From Zygnema cylindricum (lineage: Eukaryota > Streptophyta > Zygnematophyceae > Zygnematales > Zygnemataceae), in the NCBI GenBank assembly GCA_037447655.1, contig JBBHKE010002600.1, positions 98,501-162,500 of the forward strand: DNA of 64,000 nt, read 5' to 3'. The notes beneath the pieces were generated by a model that did not search any database, was not told the origin of the DNA, and saw only the letters and a list, made by a program, of their open reading frames with translations. Below are positions 48,136-58,561 of this stretch, one piece after another; position 1 is the first letter of the stretch, and each line of letters opens with the position of its first letter. A program made the position numbers and the translations under genes.

Positions 48136-48913
48136 AATGGAGAAGAAAGAAAAGTACACGGAAATTCCACGAAGACAACAGTGTGCTTTTGGAGGTATTA
48201 GAGAAGTAATGGGAAAGGAGGTACTTGAGGGAGTTAGACATGATATGGATGTCAAGGAGTGTAGAAAGTATGACTTAGTAATGAGTAAGTCGGATCTAGG
48301 ACCAATTATTGAAAAAGGGAAAAATAAAAATAATGAGGAGAATTTTTTAGATATTTTGGAAAAAGAAAACTGGTCGGAAAAGGAGACTTCAACGGATTCC
48401 GAGGAAAGGGGAGAAGTGAAACTAGGAGTTTTAAAGGATAAGGGAGAAGAGGAATACTTAATGAAAGGTTTAGGGGAGGAGAAATGTTTATTGGGAATAA
48501 ATTTAGAAAGTGAGAGTGGAAAGAAATCCATGGGAGAGAGTGAGGAAAGTTCATGTTTTGGGGGTAATGGGTTTGACCTCACTAAAGGGAGTGATGGTAT
48601 TTATGAAGGTGTGCCTGTAAAAGGGTTAGCCTCAGGGTGTGTGTTGCAGATTGGAGATGGGGCTGGTTGTTTGAATTGCAAGAGGGAAAGTGGATTTAGT
48701 GTGGATAGAAAAGAGATAAGGTGGATAAAATCTTTGCTCGGATTTATGATAAGTGGGATGCTAAATGAAATGTGTAATGTAATTATAATTTCATTTCATC
48801 TAATGCAGTGTTTTAAATACGAGAGCATATTTCTTAAGTTATATAAAAGGAAAAAGAAAAGAAAAAGGAAAAAGGGGAGGGAGTGTTTTGTTTATTTTGT
48901 TTGTAAGAGTTGA
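48068..48913 (+). CDS. copia 3 second ORF with RNase H vestige
   Basis: This 281-residue frame overlaps the gag tail in the +1 frame and starts at an ATG. It keeps the linker EIPRRQQCAFGG that precedes the protease in copia 1, then continues into Lys/Glu-rich text with no known domain. Near residues 205-245 it has ASGCVLQIGDGAGCLNC and EIRWIKSLLGF, which align with the RNase H segment TSGYVLYVGDGACCWSS/ELMWVMSLLGE of copia 1. It is therefore the scar of a large pol deletion that left an open frame. It is unclear whether the protein is made. The C-terminus is very basic (KRKKKRKRKKGRE). Confidence 0.55.
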   Translation: MRRKKGKRRKRMKKFWSFFTSGRMEKKEKYTEIPRRQQCAFGGIREVMGKEVLEGVRHDMDVKECRKYDLVMSKSDLGPIIEKGKNKNNEENFLDILEKENWSEKETSTDSEERGEVKLGVLKDKGEEEYLMKGLGEEKCLLGINLESESGKKSMGESEESSCFGGNGFDLTKGSDGIYEGVPVKGLASGCVLQIGDGAGCLNCKRESGFSVDRKEIRWIKSLLGFMISGMLNEMCNVIIISFHLMQCFKYESIFLKLYKRKKKRKRKKGRECFVYFVCKS

Positions 48914-50515
48914 AAGGAAGTAGACTAGAAAATAAGGGGAGTGTTGATATTTGGGTATTTTCTAGGTCTTTGTTAGATAGAAAAGAGTAGAGGCAGTCTG
49001 CCTCTGACTCTCTTCTCCAAGCCCCCACACTTGTCGTAGTCACTGAAGGCTGGAGAGGGAGCTAGAGCCATGGCTGCCTAAGCTTTCCAGAGAGACAGGA
49101 ATAGATAATAGGCATGTTTACCAAAAATACATTTGACGGACCCAGGAATTGATCCTGGTACCTACCGTCCGTTAAACATACAGTAGCCGTTAGCTCTAGC
49201 CGTTATGTCTAGAACAGATACTACGATACATAGGGTTTGACAAATATATAAATCGTTAAAAGTAGATTAATCCGTTTAACGGCTAAATAGATACTTAGTA
49301 CATAGAAACAATTTAATTTAGTACGGAGTACGGAATAGGGGGCAGAACGGATACCGCGCATTTGTTTCGATAGCGAAACAAATACCGCGCATTTGTTTCG
49401 ACAGCGAAACAAATACCGCGCATTTGTTTCGATAGCGAAACAAATACCGCGCGTCGAATTTCAGCGGCTAGGATTATAGCCGGTTTTGATCGGACGGCTA
49501 CGATAAGCGCCGCGATCACGAAAAAGGTACTTTTGGCGTTTTACGGTCTTTGTCACGTCAGGTGACACGTGGCGTGATAACATTGGACTACGGGAATTCC
49601 GGAGATTACAGGAACTAATCCTGATTTGACACGTGTCGACATTTTGGCCATGTCGTACAATGGCCGTACAGAAAGTACACCGGCACCTGTACTTTTCTGT
49701 ACGACACAGTAATTTGATTGGTGCCGTACTTCAGTAGATAGAGTTTTAGAGAGGGTTTAGGACTTAGAAAATTTTGGGGTAGGCAGCTGCCTCTCCCAGA
49801 GAGCACCCTGTATAAATGGCAAACTTTGGCCAGCCATAACTATCAATTTACTTGACCATTTTCAGTGATTCTTTTTGCTGCGGACTCAGGGGAGTCTAGG
49901 CTACACAGGGGTGTAGTCGGTCAGAGTTTTTGTCTGCCAGGGTGGCTGTATTTCTAAGGGAAAGTCAAAGTGGGTGAATGTGTCCAAATCTCATATTCTA
50001 ACTTTGCATTCTGTGGTGGAACTGAGCACACAGAAAGTGTTATTTCACAGGGTGAATCTATATTGGGGTTCTGACTGTCAAGGGGTCAGTCACTTGGGTT
50101 TATATTAACTTGGAGTCGGCACTATCTAGATAAGCTTCTTTTGGATCTGCATACTCTGAGGGCCAATGGAGGTCTCAGAATTTCAACAGATTGTCCTTTC
50201 GTAAGTTGTGTTATGGGCTTTTCATGTGATATTATTTAATCGCCTACTTTGATCAACGATCGTCCGATCGTCTAAATCTGACGGTTAAAATAAAAAGTCC
50301 ATGAAAACTCATAGAAATAGTTTTTTTGTCCGATTTTTTTTCATAATTTAGACATGTCGTTTAATTTTCTATCTATCGATGTGCAACTCAACCGTGTTCC
50401 TATTTTATTTCATTTTGCGGCCAATACAATATGGGTCTTAAGGGCATGTTGTATGTTTTTGCGTACAATAGGCATATTGTATGGGCGTACGGTCACCTAC
50501 TTATGAAATATGGTT

Positions 50516-50905
50516 CCAAGAGGTCACTTTGCGTCTAAGTTCAATGTAACGATTACACGATGAAATTTCAATTTTGCGGCTAAGTTCTCTCATTGTGGAG
50601 CTCACATAACGACAAAAAGTGACTGTCTGCAACACTTTTTATTTATATGTGGTTTCCCAGTTTTGTTCCCGTAAACGTTCGTCGGCCGTGTGAATTGCTA
50701 AGTTTATGGTGACGGTCAACGTTCGCAAGCGCGGCATAATTTTAAGCGGTTGAAAAACATTTTCAAAGTCAAAGTTGTTCAACCGATTGACCATCAAATT
50801 TGTACTCAATGGTGCTCTATTTATACCTGTGTGTACGTCAAACGTATGTTTTTTGACAAAATGACGTAAGTGTCTGTCCGTAACCAAAACTGTAACCTTT
50901 GATAA
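50516..50905 (-). repeat. Dispersed repeat, reverse-complement copy of 37239-37793
   Basis: Shares AACGTTCGCAAGCGCGGC, AAAGTCAAAGTTGTTCAACC, TGGTTTCCCAGTTTTGTT and ACGTAAGTG blocks with 37239-37793 in opposite orientation. It lies directly against the LINE copy B start. Confidence 0.55.
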
Positions 50906-51749
50906 CCCTTGCTCATTACCAAGCCCTCAGATTTTCCGCGGCCGCTTTTCCATCTTGCCTCTTCCCTTGAGTTGCGGACGACACACACATTATTAGTCAT
51001 TGGGGAACCAAGTTATACCGGCCTATACCTTTTTCAGGGATCGTTTGGCCGAACTCAATCTTTTTGTCCAACCCACTAAGTGTGTTGTGTTGTCCCCCAG
51101 AGCTTATCCTCCTTTCATTCCACCACCTGGTTTTTAGACTCCTCCTCCATCATAAGGCATTCGTGTGTTAGGTTGCCCTCTCGGTTCGGATCTATACATC
51201 AAGTAATTTCTTGATTATGCTCTTGAGACAGATTCGTCCCATGTGGATGACCTTCTTAACCTTTCCGATCCCCAAGTGGCTTTTGCACTTTTAACCCGGT
51301 GTTTCCCCCATCGCCCCTCTTACCTTACTCGTACTTCCCCTCCCACTCCTTCTCTTGTGTCGTTCCTTTCTGCATTTGACGATCGGCTCCTGGATATCCT
51401 TCATACTTTGTTAGGTCGTGGGGCTTTTGATCTTGAGTCTGGGCCTGCAGCTCGTGGTTTGGGTTTACTGTAGACGGCCCGTGTTGCTCCAGCTGCCTAT
51501 TTGGGAAGTTGGTGCCTTGTTGCCTCCACTATCCTCTCTCGTTTTTTGGCTTGGGAACACTCCTATTCTTGCTAATGTTGTACCCCGGGCTTCGGACAGT
51601 GTGCTCGCCTTCCAGCGGTCCCTTCTCGATGCATCTCGTTCTCTTACTCCTGCTGCTATCGCGAATATGCCAGTTCTTTCCACTCTTGTTTCGACATCAG
51701 TTGCACCTGTTCAAGAATCCATTTCTGATAAGGTTGTCGCCGCTATTAA

Positions 51750-52718
51750 TGTAACATTAATAGCGGATCGAACTAATTTATAAAAGGGTATTTAGGAGTT
51801 ATGATTATAGATTATTAAATTTGGTAGACGTTCGCGAAAGAATCACGCGATTTGGAGTTATATTTCAAAAGTTATAGCTATGGGTGCACTTAGGTGGAAG
51901 TGTGGGGTCTAAATAACAGGTGGGTATCATTGAAACGGGTTAAGGGTCAAAATTAGTACCGAAATTTCGCGTGAACGTTTCATAAAGTTCTAATGAAACG
52001 TTCAGTATGCATGGTACTTCGTTTCGTACAATTTTTAGTACGAAACGTCACTTTCACTTAAGGGAATTTCGTAGGAAGTTTCACGTGCGAAATTTGTGAC
52101 GCATGATCGTGCGAAGTCGCGTTTCGTTTGGCGCGCGCTTTTGCACGTAAATGTTACGTAGTGAAACGTAGCGTTTGATTGGTTAATAAAATGCTAAGTA
52201 GTTAGTAAGAGATTTCGCACGTTTTTGCATTGGTCAGTCCGAGTCCTTGCTGATCAATGATTGGCCCAGGTAAAAGCCTGTTCAAACGGAGCTTTGACTC
52301 TGGCCTGGCGAGTCCAGGGCGATGAGGGATAAATGGAGAAGTGTAAGAGGAGAGTAGATATCCTTTCCTTTGGGAAAGTTTGTGGAAATTCCGGCTGATC
52401 TTGGTCCTGAGCGATTAATACCAAATTGGAGAAAAGGCATTGTGCATTGAAATCTCTTACTAACTAAATAGTGTTTTAGTAGTTAAGAGATAGAATTATT
52501 AAGAGTGGAGAGTAGTGGAAAATACTTTAATAAGAAGGGTTGAGCCACGAGGGCAAGAGACCAAGCTAATGTTATGTGGATAGAAGCTTCTTCTAATTTA
52601 AAGTTTATCCTTATGTGAGTGTTGTCAAATGTGGATGTGTGTTTTCCAATGTGTGGAATGTGTGGTTGGAATTGTTTGTAGTAATGGGATTTTCTGAGAG
52701 GTAGGAGATCCTGTTACA
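51750..52718 (+). repeat. 5' LTR of the gypsy element
   Basis: Bounded by TG/CA. It contains a perfect 10-bp hairpin CGTTTCGTAC-AATTTTTA-GTACGAAACG (52020-52047) and several other CGAAA/TTTCG words. The 3' LTR at 58562-59530 is the same except at two positions near the left end and near 59392. Confidence 0.95.
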
Positions 52719-53495
52719 TATGGTATCGGAGCTTTGGTTAGAAACCAGGGAGAAGTTTGCTCACCCGAAAATCGATTGCCGTGACCGGTGAGGGTGCTCT
52801 AACCTGTGTCGGTAGAACCACAATGTGAAGTGGTAGGGGATTGGAGGGAAACTGAGTGATCACACTGCCAGCGGCCGCTGGATAGATGTGGGGCGTGCTC
52901 AGGTCCTAAGGACTAAGGCGGGGTGGGCAGTGTAGCCACCGCCGAAGCTCACTCCAATACCTAGAGGCCAAACAAACTTGCCTTCTCCTAGCAATGATTC
53001 ATGTGTAGAGGGAGGGCTTGAAGCCATGAAGGGTGAGGATGTGAGGATTATAGAACAAAAGATCCTGATGTAGTGGGAAATGGGAATTTGCTAATGGAGG
53101 AGAAGGAAAGTGGAGTACTTTACTTCTTCAAGAGCAAAGGAGTCCAGAAATGACTCAAAACTTTTCAAACCCTAAATTGTTACCTTGATTGATTTCAGTT
53201 TTGCTGTTGCAAAATTTATGGTTAAATCTTACTTTTGAGAGCTTTCAATTTTTGCTATTGCAAAATTGGTGGGGAAATTCTTACATTTATGTTTCAATGT
53301 TGGGAAATTGAAAATTTGAATTTGTACTAACTTATTGTCAATGTCTTTTTAATTTCTCAGATCTTGATCTTTTCAAAGGATTTGTTAAGGAGAAGAAGTT
53401 TTGGATTGGAGCAATCTAAGGACTTCAATTCTGCAGCAAATTTCTTTGGGAAATTATACTCTATCTTTCCTTTTGCTTGATTTAATTGTGTGATA
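52719..53495 (+). other. Gypsy primer-binding site and leader
   Basis: TGGTATCGGAGCTTTGG starts at 52721 as the tRNA-Met primer site. The 780-nt leader that follows has no long frame. It has repeated TTGCTATTGCAAAATT (TTGCTGTTGCAAAATT) words at about 53200-53280 and would house packaging signals. Confidence 0.75.
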
Positions 53496-54812
53496 ATGGC
53501 AAATTCTGCATGGAAACGTGAAATGGAGAATGCTTTGAATGTGTTGAAGAAACGAACTGTAAAATTGGTAAAAAAATTTAATAATCATTCTGCTGCTGTG
53601 GATGAACAAATTTGCGAATTGAAAAGTGAATTGAAAGTTGTTAAAGAAAATGGGAATGTTTCAAATGAGAAATTGGATGAGCTCATTAATTTAATTCAGG
53701 CAAAGAATGATGTTAATGACCAAAAGGGTGAAAGTAGTAAAAGAAATGCCAATTTTAGGGAGGATGATCATGATAGACCTAAGAAGATAAGGGATCTGAA
53801 ATTGTCTATTAGTGAGGCACCATCGTTTGATGGTAAGAAGATTGATGAGTTGGATGCTTGGATTTTTCATATGGAGTATTATTTGGAATCTAGGAATTGT
53901 GATCGCGATGATTATACTTCTTTTGCAGTTAGCTGTCTGAAAGGCGATGCTCAAATTTGGTATTATACTCAGAGAAGGTCTAAATTGATTCCTGATAATG
54001 CTGATTGGGAAACTTTTAAAACCGCGATCAAATCGCGTTTCTTGTCTGTCACTTTTAAATCCAGAATGGAAGAAAAGTGGTTGAATTGTAAGCAGACTGG
54101 ATCTGTGAAGGATTATATTGTAGAATTTGACTCATCTAGTATTCATGTCATAGGTTTGACTGATGAAATGGCTAAATTGCATTTCTTGAACTATTTGAAT
54201 CCTGTACTGAAATCAGAGCTAAAACATCAAAATTTTAATAATTTGAAAGAATTACAAGATAAGTCATTGGAATTAGAGGATCAGTTGGGGTATAATCGGG
54301 AAACACGATCAGTAAGGGGTAATTTAAATGAAGTATCACAGTGGGATGATGAGGAATTTGTTGAAGAGGGTCTGAATGCTGGTCTGGTGAATAGGCAAAA
54401 TATCTTCAGGGGAAATCAAAGGGGTGGACATAGTGTTAATGCAGGAAATAAATTTAACAATAGAGGGGGGTACATTAAAAGTCCTAAACCAAACATTAAT
54501 GCCCAGAAGTCTAACCTTACCATCCCCACATGCACTATTTGTCAGAAAAAGGGTCATAGGGCATTTGAGTGTGCACAACTGAAAAAGATTAACTGTTATA
54601 ACTGTGGAGAGGAGGGACATTTTAGTAGAGAGTGCATAAAACCCAAAAAGAAAGTCACTTGTTTCAAATGTGGAGGTCCAGATCATTACGCTAAAGACTG
54701 TACAGATAAAGGTTCTCTAAAAATAGCCGAAGTAAATGAAGGTCTCCAAGAGGATATTGCATTATACCTAGCTGAGCAGGAAGCCCAAGAAGTGGGAAAC
54801 GGAAAGGACTGA
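53496..54812 (+). CDS. Gypsy Gag polyprotein with three zinc knuckles
   Basis: The 438-residue frame starts at ATG 53496. A coiled-coil-like N-terminus ([19 protein letters not shown]) precedes a retrotransposon gag domain ([37 protein letters not shown]). The C-terminus has three consecutive CCHC knuckles: [28 protein letters not shown] and [14 protein letters not shown]. It is intact. The tail GNGKD-stop overlaps pol by 37 nt. It should assemble particles in the cytoplasm and bind RNA. Confidence 0.9.
   Translation: MANSAWKREMENALNVLKKRTVKLVKKFNNHSAAVDEQICELKSELKVVKENGNVSNEKLDELINLIQAKNDVNDQKGESSKRNANFREDDHDRPKKIRDLKLSISEAPSFDGKKIDELDAWIFHMEYYLESRNCDRDDYTSFAVSCLKGDAQIWYYTQRRSKLIPDNADWETFKTAIKSRFLSVTFKSRMEEKWLNCKQTGSVKDYIVEFDSSSIHVIGLTDEMAKLHFLNYLNPVLKSELKHQNFNNLKELQDKSLELEDQLGYNRETRSVRGNLNEVSQWDDEEFVEEGLNAGLVNRQNIFRGNQRGGHSVNAGNKFNNRGGYIKSPKPNINAQKSNLTIPTCTICQKKGHRAFECAQLKKINCYNCGEEGHFSRECIKPKKKVTCFKCGGPDHYAKDCTDKGSLKIAEVNEGLQEDIALYLAEQEAQEVGNGKD
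54776..54812 (+). promoter_or_regulatory. Candidate -1 ribosomal frameshift site between gag and pol
   Basis: The pol frame is open from 54776, overlapping gag in the -1 frame. Inside the overlap GGGAAAC (54794-54800) is split by the gag frame as G GGA AAC, the X-XXY-YYZ form. Four bases later AGGACT (54805-54810) and AGTCCT (54818-54823) form a 6-bp stem. The loop GACT could also pair with AGTC at 54830-54833, giving a pseudoknot. The spacer is slightly shorter than usual. Confidence 0.55.
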
Positions 54813-57800
54813 CTGAAAGTCCTCAGTTGAGTCAACCAGATCCAGAAGTTAAAGAGTTAACTTTGGAGGGCAAATTAATGAATGGAAAAGTTAGGATAGC
54901 TGAATTTATTATGATTCTAACTACACTGCATAGTTTAAAGAATCCTTCTGATGAAATTCTCAACAACAGACCTATGTTAGGACAGTTAAGTAATGATGAC
55001 ACCAGACACAGTTTGTTTAGATTCGAGTCACTAGTGGAAGGAAAACCGTTGAAAGTAATGGTTGATTCAGGTGCCACACATAATTTTATTTCACATAAGT
55101 TTGTAGAGGAAAATAAAATTCCTACTGTCATAAGGGAAAAACCTTTACATGTTCAAGTGGCAAATGGTAATAAGTCCACATTAGACTTACAAACTGACAC
55201 AATTGAAGTGGATATTCAGGGTCATAAAATGAAAGTTGTGTGTGAAATAATGAATTTAGGAAGTGAGGAACTAATTCTGGGAAAGCCTTGGTTAACAGAA
55301 CATAATCCTCAAATTAATTGGGAAATTAACACCTTAAAAGTGAAGTCTGAAAACGGTTGGAAGGTTTTGCAAGCATTATCTCCTAAGAAATTGCATAGGA
55401 ATCATATAAACAATATAACCAGATTAGGAGTGGAAGGTTTAATATCTGCTAAACAATTTAAAAAGCACTTAAAAGATAAAACAAATCATGCTTTCTTGTT
55501 GTTAGTAACTAAGGCAGTTACTGATGAAAGAGGGGGAGAAAACAATAACATTGATGTCATCCCTAAATCAGACACCACTAAAACTTTTGAAAAACTAAAA
55601 TATGATTTTGTAACTGACATTAATACATCTGATGTTGCTGTTAAAGATTTGATTTTTGAATTTCAAGATGTTTTTCCTAGTGATTTACCCTCAGGAAGGC
55701 CACCTTCCCGAGATGTAGAACATGTTATTAACCTTGAACCTGGATGTAATCCTCCTGTCACAGGAATTTATAAGCACAGTTTCTTTGAGCAAGAGGAGTT
55801 AAAGAAACAGATCAAAGAACTCTTAGAGAAAGGACATATTCAGCCCAGCAAATCACCGTATGGAGCACCAGTTCTCTTTGTCAAAAAAAAGGACGGAACG
55901 TTGAGAATGTGTGTCGATTATCGTAGTCTGAACAAGATTACGGTGAAGGATAAGTATCCGTTACCTTTAATTTCTGATTTGATAGATTGTTTAAAAGGTG
56001 CTAAAGTATTTTCATTGATTGACCTGCGTAGTGGCTTTAATCAGGTGCCAATCAGAATTGGGGATGTTGATAAAACTGCTTTCAGGACTAGGGTGGGTCA
56101 TTTTGAATGGATAGTAATGCCATTCGGTTTAACGAATGCACCGCCTACTTACCAAAGATTAATGAACCAAACTTTTTCTGATTACATAGATGAGTTCGTT
56201 CAGGTGTTTATTGATGATATTCTAATTTACAGTGAATCTAGAGAACAACATGTAATTCATTTAAGAAAAGTGTTAGAAAGGTTAAAATAAAGAAAATTAT
56301 ACGGAAAATTGTCAAAATCCAGCTTTCTTAAAAGTGAACAATTATTTTTGGGACATATAGTTAGTGGGGAAGGTGTTAAAACAGATCCATCCAAAATCAC
56401 TGCAATCCAAAGTTGAAAGCAAACTACTAATGTCACGGAAGTTAGATCATTTTTGGGATTGGCCACTTACTACAGGAAATTTATAAAGAACTTCAGTATG
56501 ATCGCTGCACCTTTGACGGATTTGCTTCGGGAAAAGGAGATGTTTGCGTGGGGAGCTGATCAAGAGAGAGCATTCGAGGAACTAAAAGGGAAGTTGACCT
56601 CTGCTCCTACACTAGTGTATCCTGACCCTGCTGGGGAATTTGAAGTTCTGATTACTACAGATGCATCTGACAAAGGTCTAGGTGCAGTCATAAGTCAAAA
56701 AGTCGGCAAACACTTTCATCCTATTGCTTTTGAGTCCAGAAAATTCAATGATGCTGAAAAGAACTATACAGCACAAGAAAAAGAATTACTTGCAATTGTA
56801 CATGCATTGGTGAAATGGCGATGTTATTTGCATAATAAAGAATTTACAGTTCACTGTGATAATAAAGCCCTTTCTTATTTGCAGAGATTAAGTGATGCAC
56901 AGATTATGACTGGTAGACAGGTTAGGTGGATGCAAAAATTAGCATATTTCAAATTTAATGTCAAACATATTCCTGGGAAGACAAATGTAGTTGCAGATCC
57001 TTTAAGTAGATGTTTTGAAATAAGTGTTATGGTTCAGGATGAATTGTTTTTAGATACTGTTAGAAATGGTTATGATAAAGATCCTTATTTTGTTGTGATT
57101 TGCAAAATATTTCGGGAGGAAATTCTGACCCATTGAATGAGAGGCATGTCAAAAACTTTAGACTAGAGGCTGGTTTACTGTATTTACAAATTGGGGATAG
57201 ATTATGCATTCCTGAAGTCGAAGACTTAAGAAAACAAATTTTACGGGAAGCTCATGAGCATTTAGGACATCTAGGTCGAGATAAAACCCTTAGTCGGTTG
57301 CAAAGTAGATTGTTTTGGCCTGGGATGGCAAAAGAGGTGTCAAAACACGTAGAAAGTTGTGTCCCTTGCCAACAGAGTAAACCTAGTACCCAAAAACCTA
57401 AAGGTCTCTTAAAACCTTTGGATATTCCCGAATGACCGTGGGAATCTGTCAGTATGGATTTTATTGTTAGGTTGCCTGCTACATCTAAAAGGAATGACAG
57501 TATCATGGTCGTAGTCGATAGGTTCAGTAAAATGGCAATATTTATCCCTTGCAAAACTACTCATTCAGTTGTAGATATTTCAAAGTTATATTTTGACAAT
57601 GTGGTCAGACATCATGGAGTTCCCCTGTCTATAGTCAGTGATAGGGATTCTAAATTTACATCTGCATTTTGGAAAGAATTGCAACAAAATTTAGGTACTG
57701 AATTAAAAAAGAGTACCTCTTACCATCCTCAGACAGATGGACAAACAGAAAGGATGAATCGTACACTGGAAGAAATGCTTAGGACTATTTGCAGTGGAGT

Positions 57801-58512
57801 TCAAAACACATGGGAATCCAAACTGCCATTAATGGAATTTGCATACAATTCATGTAAACATGCTAGTACAGGATTCTCACCATTTGAAGTTGCATACGGA
57901 TACCAACCGAGAGAAGCATTAGACTTAATAACAGGGATCACACAAGAGAATAGGGGTTCAGGAACGGAATTTTGGGAATATATTCAAACAGTTTGGAGAA
58001 CTGTCCGTGATGCATTAGTAGAGGCACAAAGGAGGCAAGAATTAAATGCTAACCGCAAACGGGGTGATTGGGTGTTACGCACAGGTGACAAGGTTTGGCT
58101 TTCTACAACTCATTACAGGTGCAAGATCGACGGACAATCTGATCCTACGGGGAAATTTGCTCCTAAGTTCATTGGACCATTTACTGTAATCGAGATGATA
58201 TCGTCAATTGCTGCCAAATTGCACTTTCCGGCGTCAACAAAAATTCATCCAGTGATACACATTAGCCAATTGAAACCAGCGAATCTTCGACCAACCGAAG
58301 GAGAATTGGAATTGGATCCCTCAGTAATTATAGAACCTGAAGTACACAGATGGGTAATAGATTGGGTTGGTCAACGGTTCAAGGTCGGAGATACTATATT
58401 CTAGCAAGTGCATTATCTAGGGAGGCCTGAGGATGAGTTGACTCTAGAGGATAAAAATTCTGAATTTTTACAGAGGTATTGGAGAGACAATAATATAGAG
58501 GTCCCGTCTTGA
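54776..58512 (+). pseudogene. Gypsy Pol: protease, RT, RNase H, integrase, chromodomain-like tail
   Basis: Protease: [37 protein letters not shown]-type text, [11 protein letters not shown] and the FIDD box in [11 protein letters not shown]. RNase H: TTDASDKGLG, QEKELLAIV and CDNKAL. Integrase: HHCC zinc domain (HLGHLGRDKTL, CVPCQQSK) and D-D-E in MDFIVRLP, SDRDSKF and QTERMNRTLEEM. The tail (RWVIDWVGQRFK, then VHYLGRPEDELTLED) resembles a diverged chromodomain. Lesions: in-frame TAA 56288, TGA 56414, a frame shift near 57110, TGA 57433 and TAG 58402. The last stop is TGA 58510. Pol copies the RNA and inserts the DNA; as it stands it cannot be made whole. Confidence 0.85.
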
Positions 58513-58561
58513 GAATTAAAAATGTTTTAACTGAGGGCAGTTAAAAATAAGGAGGGGATGA

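Larger units (their letters stand above)
45808..50185 (+). mobile_element. Non-autonomous copia element, copia 3 (gag only, pol deleted)
   Basis: LTRs 45808-47052 (1245 bp) and 48942-50185 (1244 bp) start TGTTGATATTTGGG and end GTCTCAGAATTTCA. The target duplication is ACAGA (45803-45807 and 50186-50190). The LTRs differ at only about ten positions by eye, so the insertion is recent. The internal region is under 1.9 kb. It has gag with a complete zinc knuckle and a second frame with a vestige of RNase H, but no protease, integrase or RT. Mobilisation must have used enzymes from a related element. Confidence 0.85.
45159..50512. mobile_element. Second hAT-like element split by copia 3
   Basis: The left terminus is CATAGTTCAAAAGTAGGC. 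The right terminus is decayed to CCTACTTATGAAATATG. The flanks GTTTCCAA and GTTCCAAG are an 8-bp duplication with one indel. Copia 3 (45808-50185) lies inside. A fragment of the 551-1107 MITE (about 45391-45690, without TIRs) is also nested in it. It sits only 135 bp from the previous hAT-like element. Confidence 0.7.

Noticed and set aside
47683-48582. 299-codon minus-strand frame across copia 3
   Set aside because: It is antisense to gag and ORF2 of copia 3, rich in Ser/Pro/Phe from purine-rich sense DNA; no domain.
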